A DNA stretch of 64,000 nt from Pantoea cypripedii. Lineage in GTDB: Bacteria; Pseudomonadota; Gammaproteobacteria; Enterobacterales; Enterobacteriaceae. Made by a program: the position numbers and the translations under genes. The notes under the pieces are model-generated. The model was not told the origin of the DNA. It worked only from the letters and a program-made list of their open reading frames with translations, and made no database searches. Below, in pieces: positions 7,869 through 15,537 of this stretch; position 1 is the first letter of the stretch, and each line of letters starts with the position of its first letter. The stretch covers positions 248,001 through 312,000 of the forward strand of contig NZ_MLJI01000003.1 in the NCBI RefSeq assembly GCF_002095535.1. Direction: 5' to 3'.

Positions 7869-8891
7869 TTAGCGCACGTTGTGCAGAGGGCTGATGGAGT
7901 CGCGCGCGATCCACTCCACCGGTAAACGGGTTTCCTGCGGCAGCGGCAAATCGCCATGCAGCAGATTCAGCATCTGTTCAACTGCTGCGCGCCCCATTTC
8001 ACGCGCGGGCTGACGAATGGTGGAGATACGCGGCTGGGTGAAATCGGCATAGCTGGCATCATCGAAACCCACCAGCGACAGGGCTTCCGGTGCACGCAAC
8101 CCACGTTCACGCAGGCCATCCAGCAGCCCGAGTACCAGGTAATCACTGGCGGCGAACACCGCGCTGGGGCGGAGTTCTGTGGCAAAGAAGTGGTGCAGGG
8201 CCTGTGCGCCAAAACTGCGTTCGTATTTGCCGAACATCACCCATTCCGGCACCATTGTCAGCCCGGCCTGTTGCATCGCCTGGCAGAAACCCTGGTACCG
8301 TTCCCGCACGCTCATCAACGCATCGGGACCGCCAACAAAGGCAATTTGCCGATGTCCGGCGGCGATCAGTTGCTCTGTCGCCAGCTTGCCGCCCTGGACG
8401 TTATCGGCGAAGACTTTCGGCACGTTGCTGCCGGGAATATCTTCATCCAGCAAGACGATACGCTGCTGGCGTTGCACCTCTTTGCGCAGCAGGCCATTGT
8501 CCGGGCGGTTGGTGGTGAACAGCAGGCCATCCACCTGGCAGGTATCCAGCCAGCGGATAAACTGACACTCCTTGTCCGGGTTGTTGCGAGTGATGCAGAG
8601 CACCAGGCTGTAGCCACGCTGCGACGCCGCTTCTTCAGCGGCATCGGCCAGTTCGGCAAAGAAGGGGTTAGTAATATCGGGCAGCACCAGGCCGAGTGTT
8701 TCACTGCCGCCTTTGCTTAAGCGGCGTGCCAGCGAGTTGCCGCGATAATCCAGCTGACGGATCGCGTTTTCGATCCGCGTAACGGTATCCTGCGGCAGAA
8801 CCAGCGAATGATTGAGATAGCGCGACACGGTTGCTTTTGACAACCCCGCCAGTTGCGCCACATCTGAAAGTAAAACGCGTTTTTTTGTCAT
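7869..8891 (-). CDS. LacI-family transcriptional repressor
   Basis: A 340-residue regulator. The N-terminal HTH (residues 7-27, LSDVAQLAGLSKATVSRYLN) and hinge (LARRLSKG) are followed by a periplasmic-binding-protein-like sensor domain (TLGLVLPDITNPFFAEL) like RbsR/PurR. The ATG at 8891 fits the family; the frame stays open for 101 further codons upstream, but that stretch has no domain character. It sits between the importer operon and the binding-protein gene and very probably binds the two palindromes at 7629 and 7800. Its ligand is probably the imported compound or its phosphorylated form. Confidence 0.9.
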   Translation of the reverse strand: MTKKRVLLSDVAQLAGLSKATVSRYLNHSLVLPQDTVTRIENAIRQLDYRGNSLARRLSKGGSETLGLVLPDITNPFFAELADAAEEAASQRGYSLVLCITRNNPDKECQFIRWLDTCQVDGLLFTTNRPDNGLLRKEVQRQQRIVLLDEDIPGSNVPKVFADNVQGGKLATEQLIAAGHRQIAFVGGPDALMSVRERYQGFCQAMQQAGLTMVPEWVMFGKYERSFGAQALHHFFATELRPSAVFAASDYLVLGLLDGLRERGLRAPEALSLVGFDDASYADFTQPRISTIRQPAREMGRAAVEQMLNLLHGDLPLPQETRLPVEWIARDSISPLHNVR

Positions 8892-9196
8892 GAGTGGACA
8901 CCTTTTATCGGCCACAGCATTAACACATTTTTCCCTGCCAGCGACAGACTTTTTACTGCGGCTGCGCTTAAAATATTCGCTTGACATTTTATTGCGTTCA
9001 GAGAATGTTAATACCCAGTTTATCCGATGCCGTTTTTCCTTTAGCGCTTTTCTCCTAATCACTGAACGGAGTTCATGACGGAAAAGTAATAAAGGCCGCC
9101 CATGCAGGCAGCAGACATTATGTTTGCTGTTACAGATATTTGTCCCGCAAAAAAACTTACCCACCAGGGTGCAGACACTTTTTGATGAGGGCAACG
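8892..9196. other. Divergent intergenic region, lacI / binding protein
   Basis: 305 bp without a convincing gene. On the plus strand a perfect -35 hexamer TTGACA is at 8981-8986, with only a weak -10 candidate about 18 bp downstream, so it is a possible promoter for the binding-protein gene with a leader of about 190 nt. The palindrome found at 7629 and 7800 does not occur here. Confidence 0.4.
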
Positions 9197-10144
9197 ATGA
9201 TGTTATTTAACACCAGCAAGAAAAGCGTTCTTTCCTGTGTTGTACTTCTCTCTTCGATAATGACCACTTCCGTTATGGCGGCTTCGGCTGATTATGCGTT
9301 GGTGCAAATCAATCAGCAGGCGTTATTTTTTAATCAGATGAATAAAGGCGCGCAGGAAGCGGCAAAAGCCAGCGGTAAAAATGTCGTTATCTTTAACGCT
9401 AACGATAATCCTGTTTCACAAAACGATGCGATTGAAAACTATATTGAACAAGGCGTGAAAGGCATTATGGTTGATGCCATCGACGTCAATGGCATCATGC
9501 CCGCAATAAAAGAAGCGGCAGCAAAAAATATTCCGGTGATTGCTATCGATGCGGTATTACCTGCTGGCCCACAAGCGGCTCAGGTGGGGGTAGATAACGT
9601 TGAAGGCGGTAAGATCCTCGGCAAATATTTCCTCGGTTATGTTGATAAAAGTATGGGCGGCAAAGCGCGTGTCGGTATTGTTGGCGCGCTGAATTCTGCC
9701 ATCCAGAATGAGCGCCAGAAAGGCTTTGAAGACACCATCAAAAGCAATAAAAACATCAGCGTGGCCGATGTGGTTGATGGCCGCAACATCCAGGATGACG
9801 CGATGACGGCGGCGGAAAACCTGATTACCGGCAACCCGGACATGACCGCGATTTATGCCACCGGAGAACCGGCACTGCTCGGCGCGATTGCGGCGGTAGA
9901 AAACCAGGGGCGTCAGAAGGATATCAAGGTGTTTGGCTGGGACCTGACTGCCCGCGCCATCAGTGGTATCGACCAGGGTTATGTGGTGGCGGTACTGCAA
10001 CAGGACCCGGAAAAAATGGGTGAAGAAGCCGTGAAAGCTCTGAATGCCATCAGCGCCGGTAAGACGGTGCAGAAGCACATCCAGGTCCCGGCGACGGTAG
10101 TGACCAAAGAGAACGTGGGCAGCTATCGCGCCATGTTCAAATAA
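9197..10144 (+). CDS. Periplasmic sugar-binding protein (RbsB-like)
   Basis: A 315-residue periplasmic binding protein of the ribose/galactose type. A signal peptide (basic KKS, hydrophobic SCVVLLSSIMTT, cleavage after SVMA) is followed by two Rossmann-like lobes (QNDAIENYIEQGVKGIMV; AIYATGEPALLGAIAAV). I chose the ATG at 9197 because GAGGG lies 5 nt upstream; ATGs at 9185 and 9200 are also possible. It is separated from its permease and ATPase genes by lacI and reads on the opposite strand. Closest functional class is ribose or nucleoside-like sugar uptake; ligand unknown. Confidence 0.9.
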   Translation: MMLFNTSKKSVLSCVVLLSSIMTTSVMAASADYALVQINQQALFFNQMNKGAQEAAKASGKNVVIFNANDNPVSQNDAIENYIEQGVKGIMVDAIDVNGIMPAIKEAAAKNIPVIAIDAVLPAGPQAAQVGVDNVEGGKILGKYFLGYVDKSMGGKARVGIVGALNSAIQNERQKGFEDTIKSNKNISVADVVDGRNIQDDAMTAAENLITGNPDMTAIYATGEPALLGAIAAVENQGRQKDIKVFGWDLTARAISGIDQGYVVAVLQQDPEKMGEEAVKALNAISAGKTVQKHIQVPATVVTKENVGSYRAMFK

Positions 10145-10150
10145 ACCGCA

Positions 10151-10172
10151 GGCCCGGCATTAACGCCGGGCC
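10151..10172. terminator. Bidirectional hairpin terminator
   Basis: GGCCCGGC-ATTAAC-GCCGGGCC: an 8-bp perfect stem with a 6-nt loop, just after the binding-protein stop. It overlaps the end of the convergent kinase gene (stop at 10160-10162). Confidence 0.65.
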
Positions 10173-11029
10173 AGAATGGCCTGTAACTCGGAGCGGGTGG
10201 GAAACGCGCCCCAGGTCCCCCGGCGGCTGACGGTAATGGCTGCGGCCGCAGTGGCATGATGCAATGCCAGCGCGTCCGGCAGGGTCTGACGCAGCAGGCT
10301 GGAAGCCAGCATCACGGCAAGGAAGGTATCACCCGCGCCGGTGGTATCGATAACCTCGGTTTTGACGGCGGCAACCTGCCAGCTCTGCTGGTCACGCTGT
10401 AATTGCGCACCGGCGGCACCCAATGTGGTGATCAGGCTGCCGTGTGGTGGCAGTGTCGGGGTCAGTAAGGCGGCTTCTCCCTGATTGACGACCGCGATAT
10501 CTACCCAGGGCCAGCAGTGGGCAAAATCGGGGTTGACCGGCGAAGGGTTAAATACCGTGATCATGCCACGGGATTTAGCCTGCTGGAACAATGCCAGAGT
10601 GGTTTGTGGGGTGAGGTTTCCCTGCTGTAAAAAAATATCTCCTGGCTGCGCCACGGTTAAATGTGCGCTAACCGTTTCCGGGGTCAGACTATTTGCGGCG
10701 GCATTGCTGGTCATGATGGCATTATCACCCTCCGCCGTGGTGAAAATAACCGAGTTGTCGCTAAACGGAACGGTTGCAGCAGTCGGTAACAGTGCCAGTC
10801 TTTCGTGGCTGACGCGCTGGCGTAACCATTCACCCTGTGAATCTGCGCCGGTAGCCGTAATTAATGTGGTGGCAATACCACAACGGGATAATACCATCGC
10901 CTGGTTAGATCCTTTGCCACCCACGTCACTGTGAACTTTATTTCCCAGGGCGGATTCACCCTCGGCAGGAAAATGATCAACCTGCCAGAATTCATCAACG
11001 GTAATATTACCGCATACATAAATATGCAT
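10160..11029 (-). CDS. PfkB-family carbohydrate kinase (ribokinase-like)
   Basis: A 289-residue kinase with the first PfkB signature at residues 35-44 (DVGGKGSNQA, ribokinase style) and the second at 228-236 (DTTGAGDTF) with catalytic Asp234. It would phosphorylate a sugar or nucleoside-like compound with ATP in the cytoplasm, consistent with the importer next door. It starts 24 bp from the divergent BtpA-like gene, so each promoter must overlap the other gene's 5' end. The substrate is unknown. Confidence 0.88.
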   Translation of the reverse strand: MHIYVCGNITVDEFWQVDHFPAEGESALGNKVHSDVGGKGSNQAMVLSRCGIATTLITATGADSQGEWLRQRVSHERLALLPTAATVPFSDNSVIFTTAEGDNAIMTSNAAANSLTPETVSAHLTVAQPGDIFLQQGNLTPQTTLALFQQAKSRGMITVFNPSPVNPDFAHCWPWVDIAVVNQGEAALLTPTLPPHGSLITTLGAAGAQLQRDQQSWQVAAVKTEVIDTTGAGDTFLAVMLASSLLRQTLPDALALHHATAAAAITVSRRGTWGAFPTRSELQAILARR

Positions 11030-11053
11030 GGTTTTCTCGAAAAGGTGATTAAG

Positions 11054-11899
11054 ATGGCTGTTATCTCATCAGAAAAGAGTGACGCAATTCAAGCAATATT
11101 TTCACGTTCCAAAGCAGTGATAGGGGTTATTCATTGTGATGCCTTTCCTGGTTCACCAAAATACCGTGGCGCACCTGTTGCCGATATTATCGATCGCGCA
11201 CTAATGGATGCGGAAAATTACCTTTCAGGTGGCGTACATGGTTTGATTGTTGAGAATCATGGCGATATTCCGTTTTCGAAACCGGAGGATATCGGCCCGG
11301 AAACGGCAGCATTCATGGCGGTGATTACCGAGAACATTCGCAGCCGCTTTGGCGTGCCGCTGGGGATTAACGTGCTGGCGAATGCGGCGATCCCGGCACT
11401 GGCAACGGCGCTGGCGGGTGGCGCGGATTTTATCCGGGTCAATCAATGGGCCAATGCCTATGTGGCAAACGAAGGTTTGATTGAGGGGGCAGCGGCCAAA
11501 GCGTTGCGCTATCGCAGCCAGCTACGCGCGGAGCACATCCGGGTGTTTGCCGACAGCCATGTGAAGCACGGCAGCCACGCGATTGTCGCCGATCGTTCCA
11601 TTCCTGAGCTCACCCGTGACGTGGAGTTCTTTGAAGCGGATGCGGTGATTGCCACCGGGCAGCGCACCGGCGATAGCGCGACCTTAAGTGAAATCGATGA
11701 AATCCGCAGTGCCACCTCGTTGCCGCTGCTGGTGGGGTCGGGGGTTACGCCGGGTAACGTCTGCGAAATTCTCGGCCGTACGCAGGGTGTGATTGTGGCC
11801 AGTGCGCTGAAACGTGATGGGGTTTGGTGGAATGAAGTGGAACTGGCGCGGGTGAAGCATTTTATGAACGTGGCTAAAGCCGCGCTGGGGGAGGAATAA
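11054..11899 (+). CDS. BtpA/SgcQ-family protein
   Basis: A 281-residue TIM-barrel-type protein of the BtpA family (PF03437 type; E. coli SgcQ). Recognisable segments are VIGVIHCDAFPGSPKYRG at the N-terminus, GVHGLIVENHGD, FIRVNQWANAYVANEG and LLVGSGVTPGNV. Biochemical function is not established: cyanobacterial BtpA affects photosystem I and SgcQ sits in a sugar operon. I chose the ATG at 11054 (AAGGTG upstream); the longer open frame from 10931 would run through the divergent kinase gene. Its stop overlaps the next start by one base (TAATG), so it is translationally coupled to the TenA-like gene. Confidence 0.85.
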   Translation: MAVISSEKSDAIQAIFSRSKAVIGVIHCDAFPGSPKYRGAPVADIIDRALMDAENYLSGGVHGLIVENHGDIPFSKPEDIGPETAAFMAVITENIRSRFGVPLGINVLANAAIPALATALAGGADFIRVNQWANAYVANEGLIEGAAAKALRYRSQLRAEHIRVFADSHVKHGSHAIVADRSIPELTRDVEFFEADAVIATGQRTGDSATLSEIDEIRSATSLPLLVGSGVTPGNVCEILGRTQGVIVASALKRDGVWWNEVELARVKHFMNVAKAALGEE

Positions 11900-12540
11900 T
11901 GTCATTCACCGATCGTCTGTTACAGGAACATCAGGCTATCTGGCAGGAAATGCAGCAACATCGTTTCGTGCTGGATATTGAACAGGATCAACTCGATGAG
12001 GCGGTATTTAATCGTTATCTGGTGTTTGAAGGCAACTTTGTTGCTACCGCGATCGCCATCTTTGCGCTGGGCATCAGCAAAGCGCCCGGCATCCGCCAGC
12101 AGCGCTGGCTGATTACGGTGTTGAATGCGCTGGTTGATACGCAGATTGCTTGGTTTGAAGAGGTTTATGCGCGGCGCAATATTGATCCGGCCAGCGTGCC
12201 GGGTGATCTGCCGGGGGTAAAACGTTTCGACCAGGGGATGCTGCAAACGGCGCAGCAGGGCAGTTATGCCGATATCATCACCATCATGTTTGGTGCCGAA
12301 TGGATGTACTACCACTGGTGCGCGCGGGTGGTCCAGCAAACCCAAAGCGATGCGGATGTTCGCCGCTGGGTGGAGTTGCATGCCGAGGAGGCATTTTATC
12401 AACAGGCATGCTGGCTGAAAGCCGAACTGGATGCCTGTGCAGCGACGCTGCCGGAAAGCGAACGGCAGCGGCTGTCAAAGCTGTATGCGGAGGTGTTGCG
12501 CTGGGAAATCGATTTCCACAGCGCAGCCTGGCTGGATTAG
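11899..12540 (+). CDS. TenA-like protein (catalytic Cys apparently absent)
   Basis: A 213-residue all-helical protein resembling the TenA/THI-4 family, which hydrolyses aminopyrimidine thiamine breakdown products. The segment MFGAEWMYYHW aligns with the region that carries the catalytic Cys in TenA_C enzymes (LLPCxWLY); here that position appears to be Ala. This suggests a divergent TenA with another substrate, or the Cys-less TenA_E type. It is coupled to the BtpA-like gene, an unusual partner for a thiamine enzyme. Its last 4 bp overlap the end of the convergent padC gene. Confidence 0.75.
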   Translation: MSFTDRLLQEHQAIWQEMQQHRFVLDIEQDQLDEAVFNRYLVFEGNFVATAIAIFALGISKAPGIRQQRWLITVLNALVDTQIAWFEEVYARRNIDPASVPGDLPGVKRFDQGMLQTAQQGSYADIITIMFGAEWMYYHWCARVVQQTQSDADVRRWVELHAEEAFYQQACWLKAELDACAATLPESERQRLSKLYAEVLRWEIDFHSAAWLD

Positions 12541-13043
12541 CGTAAGTTGGCCGGGAAGTCGGCGGGCAGTTCGCTCGCCGCACAGGCAATTACGCTCTCG
12601 TCATCGGGACCGCAGTCGCGCACAAAGGTAATGGTGGCGAATTCATCAATCACGGTGGTTGGATATGCCGGTCCCTGTTCACGCAATGCCGCCATTTCAC
12701 TCAGATGATCATTCTGGAAGCAGACAGTTTTTTCCGGATTCAGCATCACCCACTGCGGGAAGAAAATGGTGCCGTGAAACACAAGGTCAGCGAGGTTGGC
12801 GATCAGGCTGACGTCGGTGCCGGTCGGTTCGGTCCAGGAAATTTTATACACCGCGTCGGCGACTCGCACGATGTAAGCCTGCTGATCTTTCACCCAGCGA
12901 TTCCCCACCAGACCGCTGTGAATACGGTAGTCGAGGGTGGTGGCATTTTTCACGTAGATCTCGTAATTCCAGCCATTGTCGTAGGTGTAGACCAGGTGTT
13001 TGCCGATAAAACCACTCAAATCTTGTTTGTCAAAGTTGCTCAT
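12537..13043 (-). CDS. padC: Phenolic acid decarboxylase
   Basis: A 168-residue small beta-barrel enzyme that non-oxidatively decarboxylates ferulic, p-coumaric and caffeic acids to vinyl phenols, a plant-derived acid detoxification. Family hallmarks are near the N-terminus: FIGKHLVYTYDNGWNYEIYV with the paired catalytic Tyr, DYRIHSGLVGNRWVKDQ with the Arg, and the Glu in SWTEPTGTD. Length matches the family (160-180). The divergent LysR gene at 13143 is its probable regulator, with an inverted repeat between them. Confidence 0.95.
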   Translation of the reverse strand: MSNFDKQDLSGFIGKHLVYTYDNGWNYEIYVKNATTLDYRIHSGLVGNRWVKDQQAYIVRVADAVYKISWTEPTGTDVSLIANLADLVFHGTIFFPQWVMLNPEKTVCFQNDHLSEMAALREQGPAYPTTVIDEFATITFVRDCGPDDESVIACAASELPADFPANLR

Positions 13044-13084
13044 TTTTTATCTCCTTCAGTTTATGGACTTACGATACCTCTGTA

Positions 13085-13110
13085 AAAATTGAATGAATAA
13101 CGCTAATTTT
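13085..13110. promoter_or_regulatory. Candidate LysR-type box between padC and lysR
   Basis: AAAATT-N14-AATTTT inverted repeat in the 99-bp divergent region. LysR regulators bind AT-rich dyads with a T-N11-A core, so this is a plausible operator; position and symmetry are the only evidence. Confidence 0.4.
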
Positions 13111-13142
13111 GGATGGTTTTAATCTAAATATTGGATGTATTC

Positions 13143-14045
13143 ATGTTTAAGACCACGCTGGAACAATGGGCGATCCTTGATAAGGTCGTCGAGCTTGGCG
13201 GATTCAATCAGGCGGCGGAAGCGATGAATCGTAGCCAGTCATCCGTCAGCTACAACCTTTCGCTGTTACAGGAACGCCTGGGGATTTCATTGCTGCGCAT
13301 TGAAGGCCGGCGAGCGCTGTTGACCCCTCCAGGGGAAACCCTGCTGGCACAGGTGCGTCCATTGCTGAATGCCTTCCATGTGCTGGAGTCGCGCGCGGCA
13401 AGTTTGCACGATGGCGCGCGTACTCAGCTGGAACTGGTGGTCGACAATATTTTTCCCCGTCAGACGCTATTTCGCGTGTTGCAGCAGTTCCAGCAACAAT
13501 ATCCGGCGACGCAAATCCAGCTGACCGAGGTGCTGGAATATGACGATCCGCTGCATCCGGCGGTGCCTGACGCGGATGTGATGGTGATGACGCGCCGTGA
13601 AGATGTCTCCGGGCGCGGGCAGTGGCTGATGAATGTGGATTTTCTGGCGGTTATCCATCGCGACCATCCGTTGCTGAGCTTAGCGCAGCCGCTGACGGAA
13701 TATGACCTGTCACGCTATCCGCAAATCCGCATCGGCACTTCGCGTGCGCAAGCGCCGAATGCCTCGGTGGGGCAATCGGAACAATGGTTCTTTTCGACGG
13801 TAGATACAGCGGTTGAAGCGGTGATGCACCAGGTGGGGTATGGCTGGCTACCGCAGGAGCGCATTTCTGAAGCACTTCAGCAGGGCGTATTGCAACCCTT
13901 ACCCTTAAATCATGGAGGTCGCCGCAGTACGCCGATGCATCTGATTGTGAAAAAGGAACTAATCCCGCTGGATGACCAGGTGATTGCATTGGTGGAGCTG
14001 TTTACCCGCTATTGTTCAGGGCAGGGTGCTGTTCCCGGCACCTAA
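13143..14045 (+). CDS. LysR-family regulator, probably of padC
   Basis: A 300-residue LTTR with the N-terminal winged HTH (GGFNQAAEAMNRSQSSVSYN) and a type 2 periplasmic-binding-like effector domain. The ATG at 13143 is chosen over an in-frame TTG 12 bp upstream. It is divergent from phenolic acid decarboxylase and is the obvious candidate for phenolic-acid-responsive control. Many bacteria use PadR for padC, so an LTTR here is a different solution. Its 3' end overlaps the convergent acetyltransferase by 30 bp. Confidence 0.88.
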   Translation: MFKTTLEQWAILDKVVELGGFNQAAEAMNRSQSSVSYNLSLLQERLGISLLRIEGRRALLTPPGETLLAQVRPLLNAFHVLESRAASLHDGARTQLELVVDNIFPRQTLFRVLQQFQQQYPATQIQLTEVLEYDDPLHPAVPDADVMVMTRREDVSGRGQWLMNVDFLAVIHRDHPLLSLAQPLTEYDLSRYPQIRIGTSRAQAPNASVGQSEQWFFSTVDTAVEAVMHQVGYGWLPQERISEALQQGVLQPLPLNHGGRRSTPMHLIVKKELIPLDDQVIALVELFTRYCSGQGAVPGT

Positions 14046-14531
14046 TTCGCGCTGCATAATCACCGTATCCAGCCAGCGACCGTGTTTGAATCCCACCGAG
14101 CGTAGCGTGCCGGTGACAGTAAAACCGGCTGAACGGTGCAGGGCGATGGAGGCATCGTTTTCACTGTTGCCAACCACGCCTATCATCTGACGATATCCGT
14201 GCTGTTCGGCCCATAACAACGCTTGCGCCAGCAATTTTCTGCCGATACCGCGTCCGGTATAACGCTGGTCGATATACACCGAATCTTCGAGGCTAAAGCG
14301 ATAAGCAAAACGTTCGCGCCAGCGCGACAGGTAGCAATAACCCAATACCACGCCATCTTCGATTGCCACAAACCACGGCAACCCGGCGGCGTTAATGTTT
14401 TGCAGGCGAGCCAGCAGGGTGGCTTCATCGGGCGGTTCGGTTTCAAAGGTCGCGCAGCCGTATAACACGTGGTGCGCATAAATTTGTTGGATAGCGGGGA
14501 TATGTTGTTCTTCTGCCAGCAAAATTTCCAT
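14016..14531 (-). CDS. GNAT N-acetyltransferase (phosphinothricin acetyltransferase-like)
   Basis: A 171-residue GNAT-fold acyltransferase. The acetyl-CoA binding motif is visible as YTGRGIGRKLLAQAL, with the neighbouring strand GYCYLSRWRERFAYRFSLEDSVYID typical of the Pat/YncA-type group that acetylates L-phosphinothricin or methionine derivatives. The last codons run 30 bp into the end of the convergent LysR gene. Confidence 0.85.
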   Translation of the reverse strand: MEILLAEEQHIPAIQQIYAHHVLYGCATFETEPPDEATLLARLQNINAAGLPWFVAIEDGVVLGYCYLSRWRERFAYRFSLEDSVYIDQRYTGRGIGRKLLAQALLWAEQHGYRQMIGVVGNSENDASIALHRSAGFTVTGTLRSVGFKHGRWLDTVIMQRELGAGNSTLP

Positions 14532-14628
14532 CGTACGGCTCTCGTTTGTTATCTGTATTCAGGCTAACCTGTTGCCTGAATCTGTGGCAGCCCGGCGCGC
14601 TTATCCGCGCTATAAGGAATTTTTAGAG

Positions 14629-15513
14629 ATGGCCAGTCTCAATCTCGATCATCTGGATACCTTCCGCCTGGTTATCAGTCGGGGCAGTTTTTCCGGCGCG
14701 GCAGATGCGCTGGGTTTGTCGCAACCGGCTGTCAGCCTGCAAATCCGCCAGCTGGAACAATCACTGCAAACACGGCTGATTGAGCGCACCGGGCGTGGAG
14801 TCAGGGCCACCGCAGCAGGGCAGGTGCTACTTGAGCACAGTGAACATATCACCAGTGCGGTTGCCACGGCACGGGCCGCTGTCACCCAGCATGCTGATGA
14901 GATCAGCGGCACGGTGATCATTGGCACCGGCGCGACTGCCTGCATCCATTTATTGCCTCCGCTGCTGCAACAATTACGTCAGCAGCATCCACAGCTGAAA
15001 GTGGATGTGAGGACCGGTAATACCGCCGCCATTATACGCGCGGTGGAGGAGAATCAGGTGGATATTGGCCTGGTCACGCTGCCGGTAAGCAGCCAAAGCG
15101 TGCATGTCAGCCCGTTATATGAAGAGGATTTCAGGCTGATAGCCTCCAGGGAAACATTGGAGTCGGCAGCCACGCCAGCGGCGCTGGCCTCGCTGCCATT
15201 GATCGTGTTTGAACCGGGTAGCGGTACGCGCGCGGTTATCGATGCCTGGTTTCGCGAGGCGGGCCTGCGTCCGACACCTGTGATGGAATTGGGAAGCATT
15301 GAAGCCATCAAGCGCATGGTGCGCGCCGGTTTAGGCTACAGCCTGGTGCCAGCGATGGCCCTGGCGCAGCAGGAAGATCGGGCAGGGTTAAACGTGTTTG
15401 CTCCGCAACCCGAATTGCAACGCAGCCTGGGTATCGTAATGCGGCATGACCGTGTGGTGAGCCGGGGAATGACGGCGGTGCTGGATGGGTTGCGGATGAC
15501 AAAAGCTGGTTAA
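14629..15513 (+). CDS. LysR-family transcriptional regulator
   Basis: A 294-residue LTTR: HTH SFSGAADALGLSQPAVSLQI at residues 16-35, then a substrate-binding domain (GTVIIGTGATACIHLLPPLL). The resemblance is to the Cbl/CysB/YeiE-like branch, but the target cannot be told. The ATG at 14629 follows AGAG; an upstream TTG at 14572 is also in frame. The nearest divergent gene is the acetyltransferase, whose start is about 100 bp away. Confidence 0.85.
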   Translation: MASLNLDHLDTFRLVISRGSFSGAADALGLSQPAVSLQIRQLEQSLQTRLIERTGRGVRATAAGQVLLEHSEHITSAVATARAAVTQHADEISGTVIIGTGATACIHLLPPLLQQLRQQHPQLKVDVRTGNTAAIIRAVEENQVDIGLVTLPVSSQSVHVSPLYEEDFRLIASRETLESAATPAALASLPLIVFEPGSGTRAVIDAWFREAGLRPTPVMELGSIEAIKRMVRAGLGYSLVPAMALAQQEDRAGLNVFAPQPELQRSLGIVMRHDRVVSRGMTAVLDGLRMTKAG

Positions 15514-15537
15514 GATGGTCAGCGCGGCCTCATCAAT

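Noticed and set aside
8892..9194. 101-residue N-terminal extension of the LacI-type regulator
   Set aside because: The upstream frame is open but lacks domain character, and the HTH begins right after the ATG at 8891 as in all family members.
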